Shown piece by piece: positions 26,594 to 36,550 of a DNA stretch of 64,000 bases. How positions within the stretch are numbered: the stretch's first letter is position 1; every line of letters begins with the position of its first letter. The DNA is from Candidatus Obscuribacterales bacterium (GTDB taxonomy: Bacteria; Cyanobacteriota; Vampirovibrionia; Obscuribacterales; Obscuribacteraceae), in assembly GCA_019746975.1 (NCBI GenBank), contig JAIERK010000089.1, positions 38,528-102,527 of the forward strand, read 5' to 3'. The notes below the pieces were generated by a model that had not been told where the DNA came from, searched no databases, and saw only the letters and a list, made by a program, of their open reading frames with translations. A program made the position numbers and the translations under genes.

Positions 26594-26607
26594 AAAGTCA
26601 ATCATCT

Positions 26608-26643
26608 AAAACGCAGCGGCTCGCAGTCGCTGCGTTTTTTTTT
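26608..26643 (+). terminator. Intrinsic terminator of the encapsulin operon
   Basis: ACGCAGCG / CGCTGCGT arms (26611-26618, 26628-26635), extended by flanking A-T pairs, 9-nt loop, followed by an uninterrupted T-tract to 26643. A textbook rho-independent terminator. Confidence 0.9.
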
Positions 26644-26797
26644 CGAATATTTGCATCATCGAGCAGCTTGGTGTAGGAAAAATATACCTGCTGATTCCCG
26701 CGTTCTGGCAAGCAAAACAGAGACAAGGAAAAACATTCAGATTGGCGCTAACACCACCTGTGGTGCTCACGACTCTCACCGCGGCTCTGTGCACTTC

Positions 26798-29614
26798 TCA
26801 GTACAGTCGCTCTCCATCTATAGTCGAAATCTTCGGCTCAGGAAGTGTGAATCTGGTGAGTTCGACATTGCGAACTTTTACTGAATCTCTCAAAGCCTCC
26901 TTCCGGTGAAGGAACAGCCGATCGGCTGGAAATGGCGCTATCGAGATCGCTGCTGTCAACTCCTGCGACCCCACTTCATCTGGGATTCGATCGACAAAAG
27001 AGTAGTGCTGCCAATCGTCCGACGCCAGGTTAAGAGCCATGGGGCACCAGGGTGATGAAAATTTTTCAGGCTTATTCGGCGACTGGAATGAGACAGTGAT
27101 ACTACCAATAGTGCGATTTTTGACTGGCTTTAACTGACAACGCAGTTCGTAAAAATTCCTTCCCTCCGAGGAGATGGGGAAATTGATGCCCGGCCAGGTT
27201 AAGGTCATGGTCGCTGGATCCCCGCCAACGATTAAACGCTCGTCCATTTTCTGAAAGACGACCTCCGGCGACAAAGCGGCGTCCGTCCACTTCTTGGCTG
27301 ATTCACCTTCAGTGCTCGCAGGTACGTAAAACAGCACCCGGAGTCGTCCAAGCTGTCTTCCCATGCATCTGGATAAATCGTCCGACGAACCGTTAAAACT
27401 GCAGAAAGTCTGCCGACTGCGCACGCTCATAACCTCATAGGGTCGAGGATCTCGTCGATCGATCGTCACGAATCCTTTCACCCAGGAAAATTTATTGATT
27501 GACGGAAGACAGATCGGACTGGATTCAGTAACCGATGTGAAATCCCCGAAGATAGCCACCGGGGCGCCACTATTGACGTGGCCACCCGCCTTTAATCGAA
27601 CCGAGATCTCATTTTCGGAGTCGAACTTCAACACATTTGTAGCCAGAGGAAACGCCCACCAATGGCGGAAAGTTCGAGGATCAACCGTCATCGCCTGAGC
27701 CTGCAAAGCAAATATTTCCGCCGCATCCTTACGATCCTGCATAAGCTCCAATACTGGCACAGGAGGAGCAGAACGCTTTCCGTTAACTTCCAGTTCGACC
27801 TCAGGAGTAGGTCTTTTGCTCTGCAAATCTATCAGAACAAAGCTGGTCTCCGCTGTAATTCCAGACGGTCGCGCAGGCAGAGTCTGTGTCACTTTCAACA
27901 CATCATCCTTGTTCGAAAAATCCGTGTACCATTCCGTCCGTGCCGGATCAAAAGCCAACGAGCAAATCGTTATAACAATCAAAACCCCAGCAGTCCCCCA
28001 AGTAAATGACCGGTCGAGGAAGAATCGATGCGCTGCAACTTTGCTTGGTTTTTCAATGTTAGGACTATCTTTGGTTTCATCCAACAACTGACAGCACGAG
28101 AGCGAGAGCAGAGACCAGAAGGCCACCCAGATTACTCCATCCAACACAGCAGTCAGCAAAGGCAGTTGCGGGAATGCCCCTAGGAAAATCGGGATGAAGC
28201 TAAAGTGCGAATTGAGCAAAGCAAATAAAAGCACGGCAAAAAACATCACTCTCAAGAACAGTCTATTTAACCGAGGCTTTTCAATAACAGACAGCGCCTG
28301 CCCACTCAGAAGGCAAACGAAGGGCATGGCGGAGATGGCATAGCGAGCAACCGGCTCGAAGCAGGCGTACACGGAGTGGTAGAGAGCCACGAATCCGAAA
28401 AGTATCGATGCCCGGCGCGCGACACCGCCGGACGCCTCATTCTTGCAACATCCAATCAAGAAGCCGATAAAGGCAAATGTTATGATTAAGTCGTGAAAAA
28501 TATTCTGAAGTTGCCAGCCGAATCCGTAATACTTATGCTGGAAGTCGTTCCAAACTCCAGCCCAGAGCCGAGCAACCTTTCTAAGCTGAAGCGCGACGAA
28601 CTTCATCGGATTCGTCGAAAAGTTACGTGATACTGACTGCAGTGCCTGACTGGTTTCGTTCGGGATGCCTTCTTGAGCAGGCCAGGTCCGCCATCCATCC
28701 GAGTAAAGCTGATTACCGACGAATAAATTGTAACCCGGCGCCCTGTTGACCCAGGGTGTATACTTCCCGGTAATCTCGTGGGTAAACCACAACCACGGCG
28801 CCATAACAACGACAGTACCGCCTGCCATAGCTGCCAATCTCGGTAAGATAGTCGATTTGCCCTGCGGATTGCGCAACCAACCGACAATCATTATTGAAAG
28901 ACCCACCACCGGCAGTGGCAGAAATATGGACTTGGCAAGAATCACGACAAATGAGAGGACACCCCAGAAAAGCGCAACGAACAGACTTCGACGTCGCGCT
29001 GCCTCGCCGTTCCTCATCAGGTCGAGCGTCAAGACGGACCAGACTAGCAGCAGAAAATAGGTAAAAAGCTCGCTATAACAGAGTCGTGTGTTTAAAACGG
29101 AAGCCGGATACAAAGCCAGAAGGAAGGCGCCCAGCAAGCCGGCTCTGACATTGAATGCCCAGCGCCCGCAAAAGTAGACCAATACGCAGGACAACGAGTC
29201 TACGACGGAATTAGCAACAGAATATGTGTTCGAATTGTGCGCAAAGTCAGTGGAGTTGACGATGCCGGCGACGATTTGCACAATCGCAAGATATGTCGTG
29301 AACACAGGTCCGTCCAACAACAGTCGATCTGCAAGCGCCCCCGAGCCGAATGTCGAGACTGCCCCAGCAACAGAAGAGGTATGCACAGTCAGTTTGGCAA
29401 GAAAATCTGTCAGCCCGGTCGCCTGTGTCATTGCCTTGGCGAGCTCCTGCCCCGTTTTTAGATAAAAGTAGCCATCTCCAAAGCTTGCCAATCTATGCTG
29501 GTTGATGACCAGGTCGTAGAAGAGCCGGATCGTCAACGCAAGCACAAATACTAGTAATGGTGCCGATTTCCCCAGCGTATTGCTGATTTTCGGGCTTAGA
29601 AGATGGACCTTCAC
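26798..29614 (-). CDS. Large GT-C membrane protein with C-terminal beta domain
   Basis: 938 residues from a GTG. About 11-12 hydrophobic helices in residues 20-540, with an early loop FGDGYFYLKTGQEL and a conserved-looking LLDGPVFTTYLA motif. The C-terminal region (about 545-938) is soluble and beta-rich with RHWWAFPLATNVLKF ... APVAIFGDF. The same order and motifs occur in the divergent neighbour at 29948, so the two are paralogues. The topology matches polyprenyl-phosphate-dependent glycosyltransferases, but the usual Asp-Glu pair in loop 1 is represented only by the Asp of FGDG, so catalysis is uncertain. Envelope glycan work is the likely role. Confidence 0.7.
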   Translation of the reverse strand: MKVHLLSPKISNTLGKSAPLLVFVLALTIRLFYDLVINQHRLASFGDGYFYLKTGQELAKAMTQATGLTDFLAKLTVHTSSVAGAVSTFGSGALADRLLLDGPVFTTYLAIVQIVAGIVNSTDFAHNSNTYSVANSVVDSLSCVLVYFCGRWAFNVRAGLLGAFLLALYPASVLNTRLCYSELFTYFLLLVWSVLTLDLMRNGEAARRRSLFVALFWGVLSFVVILAKSIFLPLPVVGLSIMIVGWLRNPQGKSTILPRLAAMAGGTVVVMAPWLWFTHEITGKYTPWVNRAPGYNLFVGNQLYSDGWRTWPAQEGIPNETSQALQSVSRNFSTNPMKFVALQLRKVARLWAGVWNDFQHKYYGFGWQLQNIFHDLIITFAFIGFLIGCCKNEASGGVARRASILFGFVALYHSVYACFEPVARYAISAMPFVCLLSGQALSVIEKPRLNRLFLRVMFFAVLLFALLNSHFSFIPIFLGAFPQLPLLTAVLDGVIWVAFWSLLSLSCCQLLDETKDSPNIEKPSKVAAHRFFLDRSFTWGTAGVLIVITICSLAFDPARTEWYTDFSNKDDVLKVTQTLPARPSGITAETSFVLIDLQSKRPTPEVELEVNGKRSAPPVPVLELMQDRKDAAEIFALQAQAMTVDPRTFRHWWAFPLATNVLKFDSENEISVRLKAGGHVNSGAPVAIFGDFTSVTESSPICLPSINKFSWVKGFVTIDRRDPRPYEVMSVRSRQTFCSFNGSSDDLSRCMGRQLGRLRVLFYVPASTEGESAKKWTDAALSPEVVFQKMDERLIVGGDPATMTLTWPGINFPISSEGRNFYELRCQLKPVKNRTIGSITVSFQSPNKPEKFSSPWCPMALNLASDDWQHYSFVDRIPDEVGSQELTAAISIAPFPADRLFLHRKEALRDSVKVRNVELTRFTLPEPKISTIDGERLY

Positions 29615-29947
29615 GTTTTGTCGATTGGCTTATGCCCAGGGTACAAATCGCACCAATGTACTATGGCTGCCCTCCCTCTGCGTGAGCCAAATTCTACTTA
29701 ACTGGAGTTTACTGTTGTATTTTGAAAACAATGAGCATTGCAAGTGAGATTAGTTTCAAACCCTATAAACACCAACTCCCAGAGCGATTCGCTCAACCGA
29801 CGCCAGATTCACTTGGCTACCTGAACAGCCTGTCAAAGTAAGTATTAGGTTCTTCTAGGGTTTGAAGATTCGATCTCCAGTATCATTTCTTGGCAGCCTG
29901 CGATATTGGCCGCCTTCGTCCGAGCGCTCGATATTGAAGGCAATTCC
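29615..29947. promoter_or_regulatory. Divergent promoter region between two GT-C paralogues
   Basis: About 333 bp, AT-rich in its left half. Both flanking genes start outward from it, so shared regulation is possible. No palindrome or standard promoter pair stands out. Confidence 0.45.
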
Positions 29948-32857
29948 ATGGTTAAGACGATATCTGTTGTTGTCGATGAGGCAAAGAGCGACAAGCTTGC
30001 CGAATCGTCCACGAAGAAAAACCTTATACATTCAATCGCCGGCAACAAGGTAGTTGTCGCGCTGGCAATTTTCGCCGTAGCTGTCTCCTGCCGTCTCTGG
30101 CATAACAATAGCCTCGAACATCGCGTCTGGTATCTCGAAGATGCGCAAAACTACCTGCGCTCCGGCAATGCCATTCTGCGCACAGTCAAAGGAAGCACAA
30201 GTCCGGCTGGGCTTCTTGCCGACATTGAAGCGGACGCCCGCACATACAGCGGTATCTATCACGCCTTTGATTCCGACAAGCTTGTCGACAGGCTGCTGAC
30301 AGACGGACCGATGTTTCCGCTCTATTTGAGCGCCGTGGAAGCAGCATGTGGACTAGATCCCAAAACGCCCCAATACGAAAACATCACCTCAAGGGTCAGC
30401 ATAGCAAACTCCGCTCTCGACGCTTTGACCTGCGTTGGTGTCTTTCTTCTGGGTAGCCTACTCCTAGGGAATGCAGCAGGCATAGTTGCTGGACTCGCAT
30501 ATGCCCTGTATCCACCCGCTATAGTCAACACACAGTGGTGTATGAGTGAAACATTCTGCACCTTTATGCTGGTTGCATCCACATACTATATTGGGAAAAC
30601 CCTGATCACACCTCGCGCGACCCTTCCTGGACGCTTGCTTCAGACAACATGGGCAGGCATCATATTCGGTGCCACAATACTTAGTCGACCGGCATTCCCT
30701 CTTCTGCTCCCAATCCTGGCTGTATCAATATTAGTAGGTTGGCGACGAACTCCAGGCGAGTCGATTAAGAACGTCTTGTTGAAAGTCGCTCCTTCACTAG
30801 TTTCATTCATAATCGCCTTCTCGGTTACAGTGTCGCCGTGGCTCCTCTACACGAAGTGCGCCCTCGGACAAGCCCGACTAACGACCAACAGATTGCCGGC
30901 GTTCAACCTGATCTCCGGCAATTTATCCAGTATCGATGGCTGGACACCGTTTCCAAACAAACTTGCCTTTCCTGAGGACATGAAAGCAGCCACCACAATG
31001 ATTGTGGAGGAGGCGAAAACAAAACCGGTTGATTTCGCTCTCTTGCAGATGAAGAAAGTAGCGCGCCTCTGGTCGGCAGTATGGAATGATTGCAAATATT
31101 CAGTCTTCGGACTGGGCCCGCTCACGCAGAACGTCTGGCACCAGCTTCTCTTGTTCATGGCGTTGGGCTGGGGATTGATTGCATGCTCGCGCGCTCGCCA
31201 AAATCTCGAGCGAAAGCAGCTTCTGGCAACCAGCCTGGTGGCTGGCATTGTCGGACTGCACTTCGTGTACCTGTCTTTCATAGCTCTGGCTCGCTACGCA
31301 TTCACCGCCGTCCCGTTCGTCATCCTGGCCGCGTCTGCAGCAGCCGTCTGGTGGTGGCAGAAAAACGGCATGGTCCGGATGAAATACATCTGGACGCTAC
31401 TCGCTTTTTCTGCGATTGCTGCAGTCGGTTGCGAACTCAAGTCCTTCGCAGCCAACTTCGCTGCTTTCGCGCCTGGTCCAATTATGCCGCTAGTACCATG
31501 GTTGTGCGTCGCACTCGCGACGATCGGACTGGCCGCGGTTTGGTACTTCAGCACTAGAGCGGTCTTAGAGGCTCAAGACGACCAGCCAGAGCCCAACAGA
31601 GGCAATCTTTCATTTTGGACACTTGCGTTGAGCGGATTCGCTATCACAATCTGCGGTATCACAGGTAGTATCACCGGCTCCCGCGCATGGGCAGAGTGGT
31701 CGTGCCCAATCACGCACCAGACAGCCAGCCAGACGATCTCCATTCCAGCCGTACATCCGCCTTTCCAAACTACGGGATACATTCTCTGTGACCTGTCCAG
31801 CGAGTCTCCACTTCCGCAAATCAACGTCAGCATCAACGGAACGGAGCTCACATCCGACGCGATTCCACTCGCTATGCTGCAAAAAGACAATGAATCGATC
31901 GTGCGGTCGCTAGCAATACAGGCTGGATGTATGGACACTGATTACCGCTCTACACGCCATTGGTTCGCAGTTCCATTTCCCACCAATCTTATCGCTGACG
32001 GGAAAAACAATACGATAGAGCTTCGCAATCGGGATACCAACAACCCCGTTTCACTCTATGGCGATATCTCAAATCAGAGTCAGGGTCAGGCGGATGGTGC
32101 AACCACCCTTCCATCGATCAATTCGATGTCCTGGAATTACGCGGTAGAGGGCTGCGACTTTCGACAACCAATGGAGCCCAGACCATTTGAGCAGATTCAA
32201 GTCCTCGGAAAGACGATAGCGTCAAAGTTACACGATCAGGATGCAATGCACCGTGACAGCAAAGATCTGTCACCCTCTCCCGGCAAGCAAACCGGTCGAT
32301 ATCGGATACGCGTGCTATTGAAGAACAGAACGAAAGCCAAGCAACAAACGGCTGCTTCGCCTGCCACTCAGAATCAATCGAGATCGGCGACGGAAATTTT
32401 CAAACAATCACCTGGCGAACACACCGCCAACGGTGGCAACCCCGTCACTTTCTACTTAGCCGACAAACCGGTTGCTGTGCCCGAGGAGCTGCTTCGCAGT
32501 CATCCGATCAGATTCACATGCGACCTGAAGGCGGAGAAGCATAGCGCAAATGCGAATCTGAATATCGTGTTCAAGACAGGCATTGGCGACGTATGGACAC
32601 CTTCCTGGCAGCCGGAATGCATCCCGCTTGAAAATAAATGGAAGCACATTACGATCATCGACTCCTTCCCAAAACTACTGCTAGAGCACAATGGAGTCAA
32701 CGTGCAGCCGATTGTGACCCCCTTCAACGGCGATCTGCTGTTTTCAAACCAGAAAAAAGCTGCCAGACAAAAAGTTGTGATTAAAAACGCCAAGCTGGAG
32801 ATTCTCGATACTCCAATCATAGAAAGGCAAGATCTTTTCAAATGGGATGTCTACTGA
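29948..32857 (+). CDS. Large GT-C membrane protein, paralogue of the 26798-29614 product
   Basis: 969 residues from the ATG at 29948; GAAGG 7 nt upstream favours it over a TTG at 29906. Residues about 35-540 hold 11-12 TM helices. The first loop reads WYLEDAQNYLRSGNAIL, with a Glu-Asp pair like GT-C enzymes, followed by LLTDGPMFPLYLSAVEA and ALYPPAIVNTQWCMSE. The soluble C-terminal part (about 555-969) shares RHWFAVPFPTNL and NPVSLYGDIS with its paralogue, but has a longer polar insert (about 790-850). The intact acidic pair makes this the better candidate for an active transferase of the two. Confidence 0.75.
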   Translation: MVKTISVVVDEAKSDKLAESSTKKNLIHSIAGNKVVVALAIFAVAVSCRLWHNNSLEHRVWYLEDAQNYLRSGNAILRTVKGSTSPAGLLADIEADARTYSGIYHAFDSDKLVDRLLTDGPMFPLYLSAVEAACGLDPKTPQYENITSRVSIANSALDALTCVGVFLLGSLLLGNAAGIVAGLAYALYPPAIVNTQWCMSETFCTFMLVASTYYIGKTLITPRATLPGRLLQTTWAGIIFGATILSRPAFPLLLPILAVSILVGWRRTPGESIKNVLLKVAPSLVSFIIAFSVTVSPWLLYTKCALGQARLTTNRLPAFNLISGNLSSIDGWTPFPNKLAFPEDMKAATTMIVEEAKTKPVDFALLQMKKVARLWSAVWNDCKYSVFGLGPLTQNVWHQLLLFMALGWGLIACSRARQNLERKQLLATSLVAGIVGLHFVYLSFIALARYAFTAVPFVILAASAAAVWWWQKNGMVRMKYIWTLLAFSAIAAVGCELKSFAANFAAFAPGPIMPLVPWLCVALATIGLAAVWYFSTRAVLEAQDDQPEPNRGNLSFWTLALSGFAITICGITGSITGSRAWAEWSCPITHQTASQTISIPAVHPPFQTTGYILCDLSSESPLPQINVSINGTELTSDAIPLAMLQKDNESIVRSLAIQAGCMDTDYRSTRHWFAVPFPTNLIADGKNNTIELRNRDTNNPVSLYGDISNQSQGQADGATTLPSINSMSWNYAVEGCDFRQPMEPRPFEQIQVLGKTIASKLHDQDAMHRDSKDLSPSPGKQTGRYRIRVLLKNRTKAKQQTAASPATQNQSRSATEIFKQSPGEHTANGGNPVTFYLADKPVAVPEELLRSHPIRFTCDLKAEKHSANANLNIVFKTGIGDVWTPSWQPECIPLENKWKHITIIDSFPKLLLEHNGVNVQPIVTPFNGDLLFSNQKKAARQKVVIKNAKLEILDTPIIERQDLFKWDVY

Positions 32858-33008
32858 GTGTCACGCTCTCTAGCGTAACGTAATCGACACCTCTGCTACA
32901 GGTTGCTACACCAGGTTCCACCGAGTTTGAATAAATGCCATCAACCGAAGAGCGAAATGCAATCGGCGAGTCGTGGAGAAAACCCAAATGTGCAAAACCG
33001 CGACCAAT

Positions 33009-34223
33009 TCAAACCCAGGTCCACTGCATGCGCGATGGCACGTAGGTGTGATTGTCATGAAAGGTTTTTTCTACAGTGGCATGGTTGTCGTGGCAATACT
33101 TCAAAAGCTCGATAGCCTTCTCTCGAGACATGTAGCCGAGGCGCAAAGATGTCTGCAAGCGTAACGCAGAGTACAAAGTGCTTTCATCAAGAATGCCTGC
33201 CTTCAACAGAGCGCTTCCTACCTTTACAGCGCTGTCTGCCGTCCTTACGGCGATCTCGTCGATCCGCTCTTTGTTACAGATACCGGCTTCCGCAATCAGG
33301 TCGCCCAACCGTACATTATCTTCCTGCCCTCTCGATGTGTGGAACTCCGCCATCGCAGCATAAACATTCTTACTCTCTTTGCATACTCCATGAAGCGCCT
33401 TTGCCGCCTGGAATGGCTTGAGCGTATCGTTGGAAATCGCAGACTGCAATTGGATGGCAGCTTCAAGCTGATCGGTGCTCAGTAAACCGCGCTCCAAGAG
33501 TATCTGACCAAACTGCTTTTTCTTGAACAGCTCGATCTCGAGACATTCCGCCAGGATCTCGCGAGTTATGATTCCCGACATGAGACACAACTCGCCAACA
33601 CGCGTGGTCTTCGCGTCTGGATGTTTGAAAAGTCCGAGTTCGAAAAGCGCTTGCTCGAAAGAGACTTGGTGGGCATTCGCATGTTCCAAACCTTTGATCC
33701 CGTCAGACAAGGGCAGGTCCGCCTCACGCATCATTAGCACCGCATGCAGTGCCGCTAAAAGTCCGTCGGTAGAGACCAACTCCTCAAGAACCAATAACTG
33801 CCCCAGCATGAGATCCGACTCGTGCGATTTCACGAACAAAGGACCCAGTTGCTCCTGTGTAATCATGGTAGCTGCTACCAGTAGGTCGGTGAGCTCATTG
33901 GAGGCCGATACGACTACTTGAGTGCGCTGGTGAAGCTCTTTGACCGACTTGATGGCTTGACCAAGATCTACATTCTTCTGCATAGCCACACGAAGACCAC
34001 GGATCGCAATGTCAGGGGTTATCTGCTGCTGCTGTACGAGCTCGACAGCTTGCTGGGCCAACTTCAAATTCATTTCGTTAATGAGACCTGAGTTGGTAAT
34101 TGCCTGCGTGACAGGAATTTTGAGATCGCGAGCGATCATCTTATAGTCTTCGAAATCATCTCTCGTCACTAACCCGCTGCCAAGAAGCAGCTGCGTCAAG
34201 AGAGGATATTCTTCGGTGGGCAC
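33009..34223 (-). CDS. Stand-alone array of MshEN-type (GspE/PilB N-terminal) domains
   Basis: 404 residues from the GTG at 34223: GGAGG is 7 nt upstream, whereas the ATG at 34292 has no ribosome site. The protein is a series of units built as 24 residues + 5-residue spacer + 24 residues, the architecture of the c-di-GMP-binding MshEN domain. Clear examples begin RVGELCLMSGIITRE with spacer LFKKK, then QFGQILLERGLLSTDQLEAAI; and RLGDLIAEAGICNKE with spacer ADSAV, then KVGSALLKAGILDES. Two weaker units precede them. Units are joined by 30-residue helical linkers. No ATPase domain follows, unlike GspE/MshE/PilB. It may bind c-di-GMP or act as a scaffold; not shown. Confidence 0.75.
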   Translation of the reverse strand: MPTEEYPLLTQLLLGSGLVTRDDFEDYKMIARDLKIPVTQAITNSGLINEMNLKLAQQAVELVQQQQITPDIAIRGLRVAMQKNVDLGQAIKSVKELHQRTQVVVSASNELTDLLVAATMITQEQLGPLFVKSHESDLMLGQLLVLEELVSTDGLLAALHAVLMMREADLPLSDGIKGLEHANAHQVSFEQALFELGLFKHPDAKTTRVGELCLMSGIITREILAECLEIELFKKKQFGQILLERGLLSTDQLEAAIQLQSAISNDTLKPFQAAKALHGVCKESKNVYAAMAEFHTSRGQEDNVRLGDLIAEAGICNKERIDEIAVRTADSAVKVGSALLKAGILDESTLYSALRLQTSLRLGYMSREKAIELLKYCHDNHATVEKTFHDNHTYVPSRMQWTWV

Positions 34224-34559
34224 GCGCCAGCCTCCTGATTTAAGCCGATACCATGTCAATAACGGCCAAAAACATGTCCTCAAATAGACCATTGATATTT
34301 TAGAGTTTACCCTACGGCCTCACCTAACACGACATCTTTCGCACGCATTTTTTATTAGTCTCCCTGGCAGTACACTAAGCGCCAATTTTTGGGCGTTTCG
34401 AAAATCTGGACCGGTTATCGCCAATATGTCAACAGACCGAGCGGGCCCGGCCGCTGCAAAAATCTCATTTCACTACCTCAACACCAAAATCAACGGTCTC
34501 GATTCTGCAGTATTCGGATAAATCAAAACCGCCCGGTCAGGCACCACATACGATGCTGG
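34224..34559. other. Intergenic region, nothing recognised
   Basis: 336 bp between the MshEN-array gene start and the 3' end of the Moco operon. It should hold the promoter of the minus-strand MshEN gene. No supported ORF or structure. Confidence 0.5.
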
Positions 34560-35258
34560 TCATCCGAGCAATGCCTTGTTGAATAGTTCGACGCTGCGCG
34601 AGTGAGCCAGCTTGGCGGCCTCTTCGTTATACGAAGAGCGCGCATCGCAGCTAAAGCCATGATCCACACCTTCATACATATAAAGATGGAAGTTACTCTT
34701 TTGAGTTAACTCGGCCGCAATCTTCTCATAGGTTGGTTTGGAAACAAACTGATCGAGCTCAGCGAAATGGATAATCGTCTCGCAGCGAATCCGTTGGGAT
34801 TCTTCGAGGAACTGCTCGAGAAAAACAGGATAGTACGACACTGCCGCGTTTAGATTGAACTGACTTGCCAACCTGTAAGACAATTTGCCGCCCAGACAGA
34901 ACCCTATCGAGCCAACTCGACCGGTGCAGCGCTTATGGTCGCGTAAGGCAGTAGCGGCTTCCTTAAGGTCCAGAAGTCCTTTGGTCTCGTCGAACGCCTC
35001 AAAATACTTCAAAGCCTGATCGAAATCGGCGCCCTCGTATCCAAGCTCGATACCCGGCTTGATTCGCCAGAACAGGTCTGGAGCCAGTACAACAAAACCA
35101 AGTTCTGCCCAGCGATCGGCGACTGCGCGAATATGCTCGTTGACTCCGAAAATTTCCTGGATGAGCAACAAACCGGGACCGCTCCCAGAAGGCGGAAGCG
35201 ACAGATACGCATCGAAAAATCCATCACCAACCGTAACGCTAAATTTCTCAGATGCCAT
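34560..35258 (-). CDS. Dienelactone hydrolase-family protein
   Basis: 232 residues from the ATG at 35258, with GGAGG 8 nt upstream; ATG codons further up sit too close to that site. The alpha/beta-hydrolase triad is present in its dienelactone-hydrolase form: Cys121 in GFCLGG, Asp169 in AELDQF and His200 in DHGF. The N-terminal PGLLLIQEIFGVNEHI is also typical. These cytosolic enzymes hydrolyse dienelactones or other small esters; the substrate here is unknown. It is the last gene of the Moco operon, 14 bp after moeA, although no link between DLH and Moco synthesis is known. Confidence 0.9.
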   Translation of the reverse strand: MASEKFSVTVGDGFFDAYLSLPPSGSGPGLLLIQEIFGVNEHIRAVADRWAELGFVVLAPDLFWRIKPGIELGYEGADFDQALKYFEAFDETKGLLDLKEAATALRDHKRCTGRVGSIGFCLGGKLSYRLASQFNLNAAVSYYPVFLEQFLEESQRIRCETIIHFAELDQFVSKPTYEKIAAELTQKSNFHLYMYEGVDHGFSCDARSSYNEEAAKLAHSRSVELFNKALLG

Positions 35259-35272
35259 CAGCATCTCCTCCG

Positions 35273-36550
35273 TCAAGAATGCCAGTCAAGCCACTCCAGC
35301 TTGACGCATTGCCCTTGCAGTAGGCTCTCCTCATCGGCTCCAAATTGAATCAAACAATTTGCCTTTGCGAGACCACTTAGCATGTGCGAGTCCTGCCCGC
35401 GAGTTGGTAGCACATTCAGTGCCCCCTCAGGCGAACAGCTTAGTATACCGCGAACAAAATCCATTCTCCCTGCTTTCTTCTTCATATTGGCTGCCACAAG
35501 CGCATGCCAACCGTCGGACACTGGTTGCGCAGCGCCTCTTTGCATTTTTCGCAGCGCAGCCTTAACAAAAAGGTTGAACGTGACCAGTGCGCTCACCGGG
35601 TTGCCAGGTAGACCAAACACCAGCTTTCGTCCCTTTGCATCGCCGCTTGAATTCTGATACCCGAAATAGACCGGTTTTCCTGGTTTGATAGCCACTCTCC
35701 AGAAAACAGTATTGACCTTCAAGTCCTCTTCCAGAACCGTTTTTACAAAGTCGTGCTCGCCAACTGAGACTCCACCAGCGGATACAACGACATCTGCATG
35801 CTCGAGAGCTTCCGTGAAGGCCTCCAATACAGCCTCCCGAGTGTCCAGAGCGTGAATAGCTCGACAGTCCGACAAGCCAAGCGCCTTTACAGCTGCGACA
35901 AGAGCATAGGAGTTCGATTCGAAGATCTGGCCGCTCGCCAGGGTACCGCCAGGCTTAACTAGTTCGTCTCCAGTCACAACTATTGCAACACGCGGTTGCC
36001 TGCTGACAGCGAACTTGGCATAGCCGAATCCAGCCAACAGTCCTACTACAGGCGGTGTCACCTGAAGTCCGGACGGAAGTACATGGTCACCCGTTCGAAC
36101 CTCATCGCCTCGGCGCCTAATATTCTCACCCAGGGATGCAGCTGTCTCGACAAAAACGTATCCGTCAACTTCGCGGCAATATTCGCGCATGATAACTGCC
36201 TCTACCGATGGTGGCACAGGAGCACCAGTCAGAATTTTGACTGTTTCACCTTTTTCGAGTGGAGCGATATCGCCGGAGTTGCCTGCATGTATGGTTGTTT
36301 TCAGAGCCAACTTGACTGGGTTGGATTCTGAAGCAGACTCGACATCCTCACTCCGCACACCGAAGCCATCAACGGCGGAGTTGTCGAAACGGGGCAAATC
36401 AAACTGCGCCACCACATCCTGTGCCAAGAATCGATCAAGAATTTCGCCCAGTGCGACCTCTTCCTGTGCGAGTGGACGTGTTGTATCTAGAACCTTTTCG
36501 AGCGCTTGATCGTACGTGAGCAATCCCGCTGATGGACATTGTGTCGTCAT
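35273..36550 (-). CDS. moeA: Molybdopterin molybdenumtransferase MoeA
   Basis: 425 residues from the ATG at 36550, which overlaps the stop of the MoaC/Mog gene (ATGA). Family motifs: FDNSAVDGFGV (56-65), the GDELV and SAGGVSVGEHDFV segments of the MPT/Mog-like domain, and GLPGNPVSALVTFNLFV. MoeA inserts molybdate into adenylylated molybdopterin, the last step of Moco formation, using the MPT-AMP made by the Mog domain encoded immediately upstream. Length fits the family. Cytosolic. Confidence 0.95.
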   Translation of the reverse strand: MTTQCPSAGLLTYDQALEKVLDTTRPLAQEEVALGEILDRFLAQDVVAQFDLPRFDNSAVDGFGVRSEDVESASESNPVKLALKTTIHAGNSGDIAPLEKGETVKILTGAPVPPSVEAVIMREYCREVDGYVFVETAASLGENIRRRGDEVRTGDHVLPSGLQVTPPVVGLLAGFGYAKFAVSRQPRVAIVVTGDELVKPGGTLASGQIFESNSYALVAAVKALGLSDCRAIHALDTREAVLEAFTEALEHADVVVSAGGVSVGEHDFVKTVLEEDLKVNTVFWRVAIKPGKPVYFGYQNSSGDAKGRKLVFGLPGNPVSALVTFNLFVKAALRKMQRGAAQPVSDGWHALVAANMKKKAGRMDFVRGILSCSPEGALNVLPTRGQDSHMLSGLAKANCLIQFGADEESLLQGQCVKLEWLDWHS

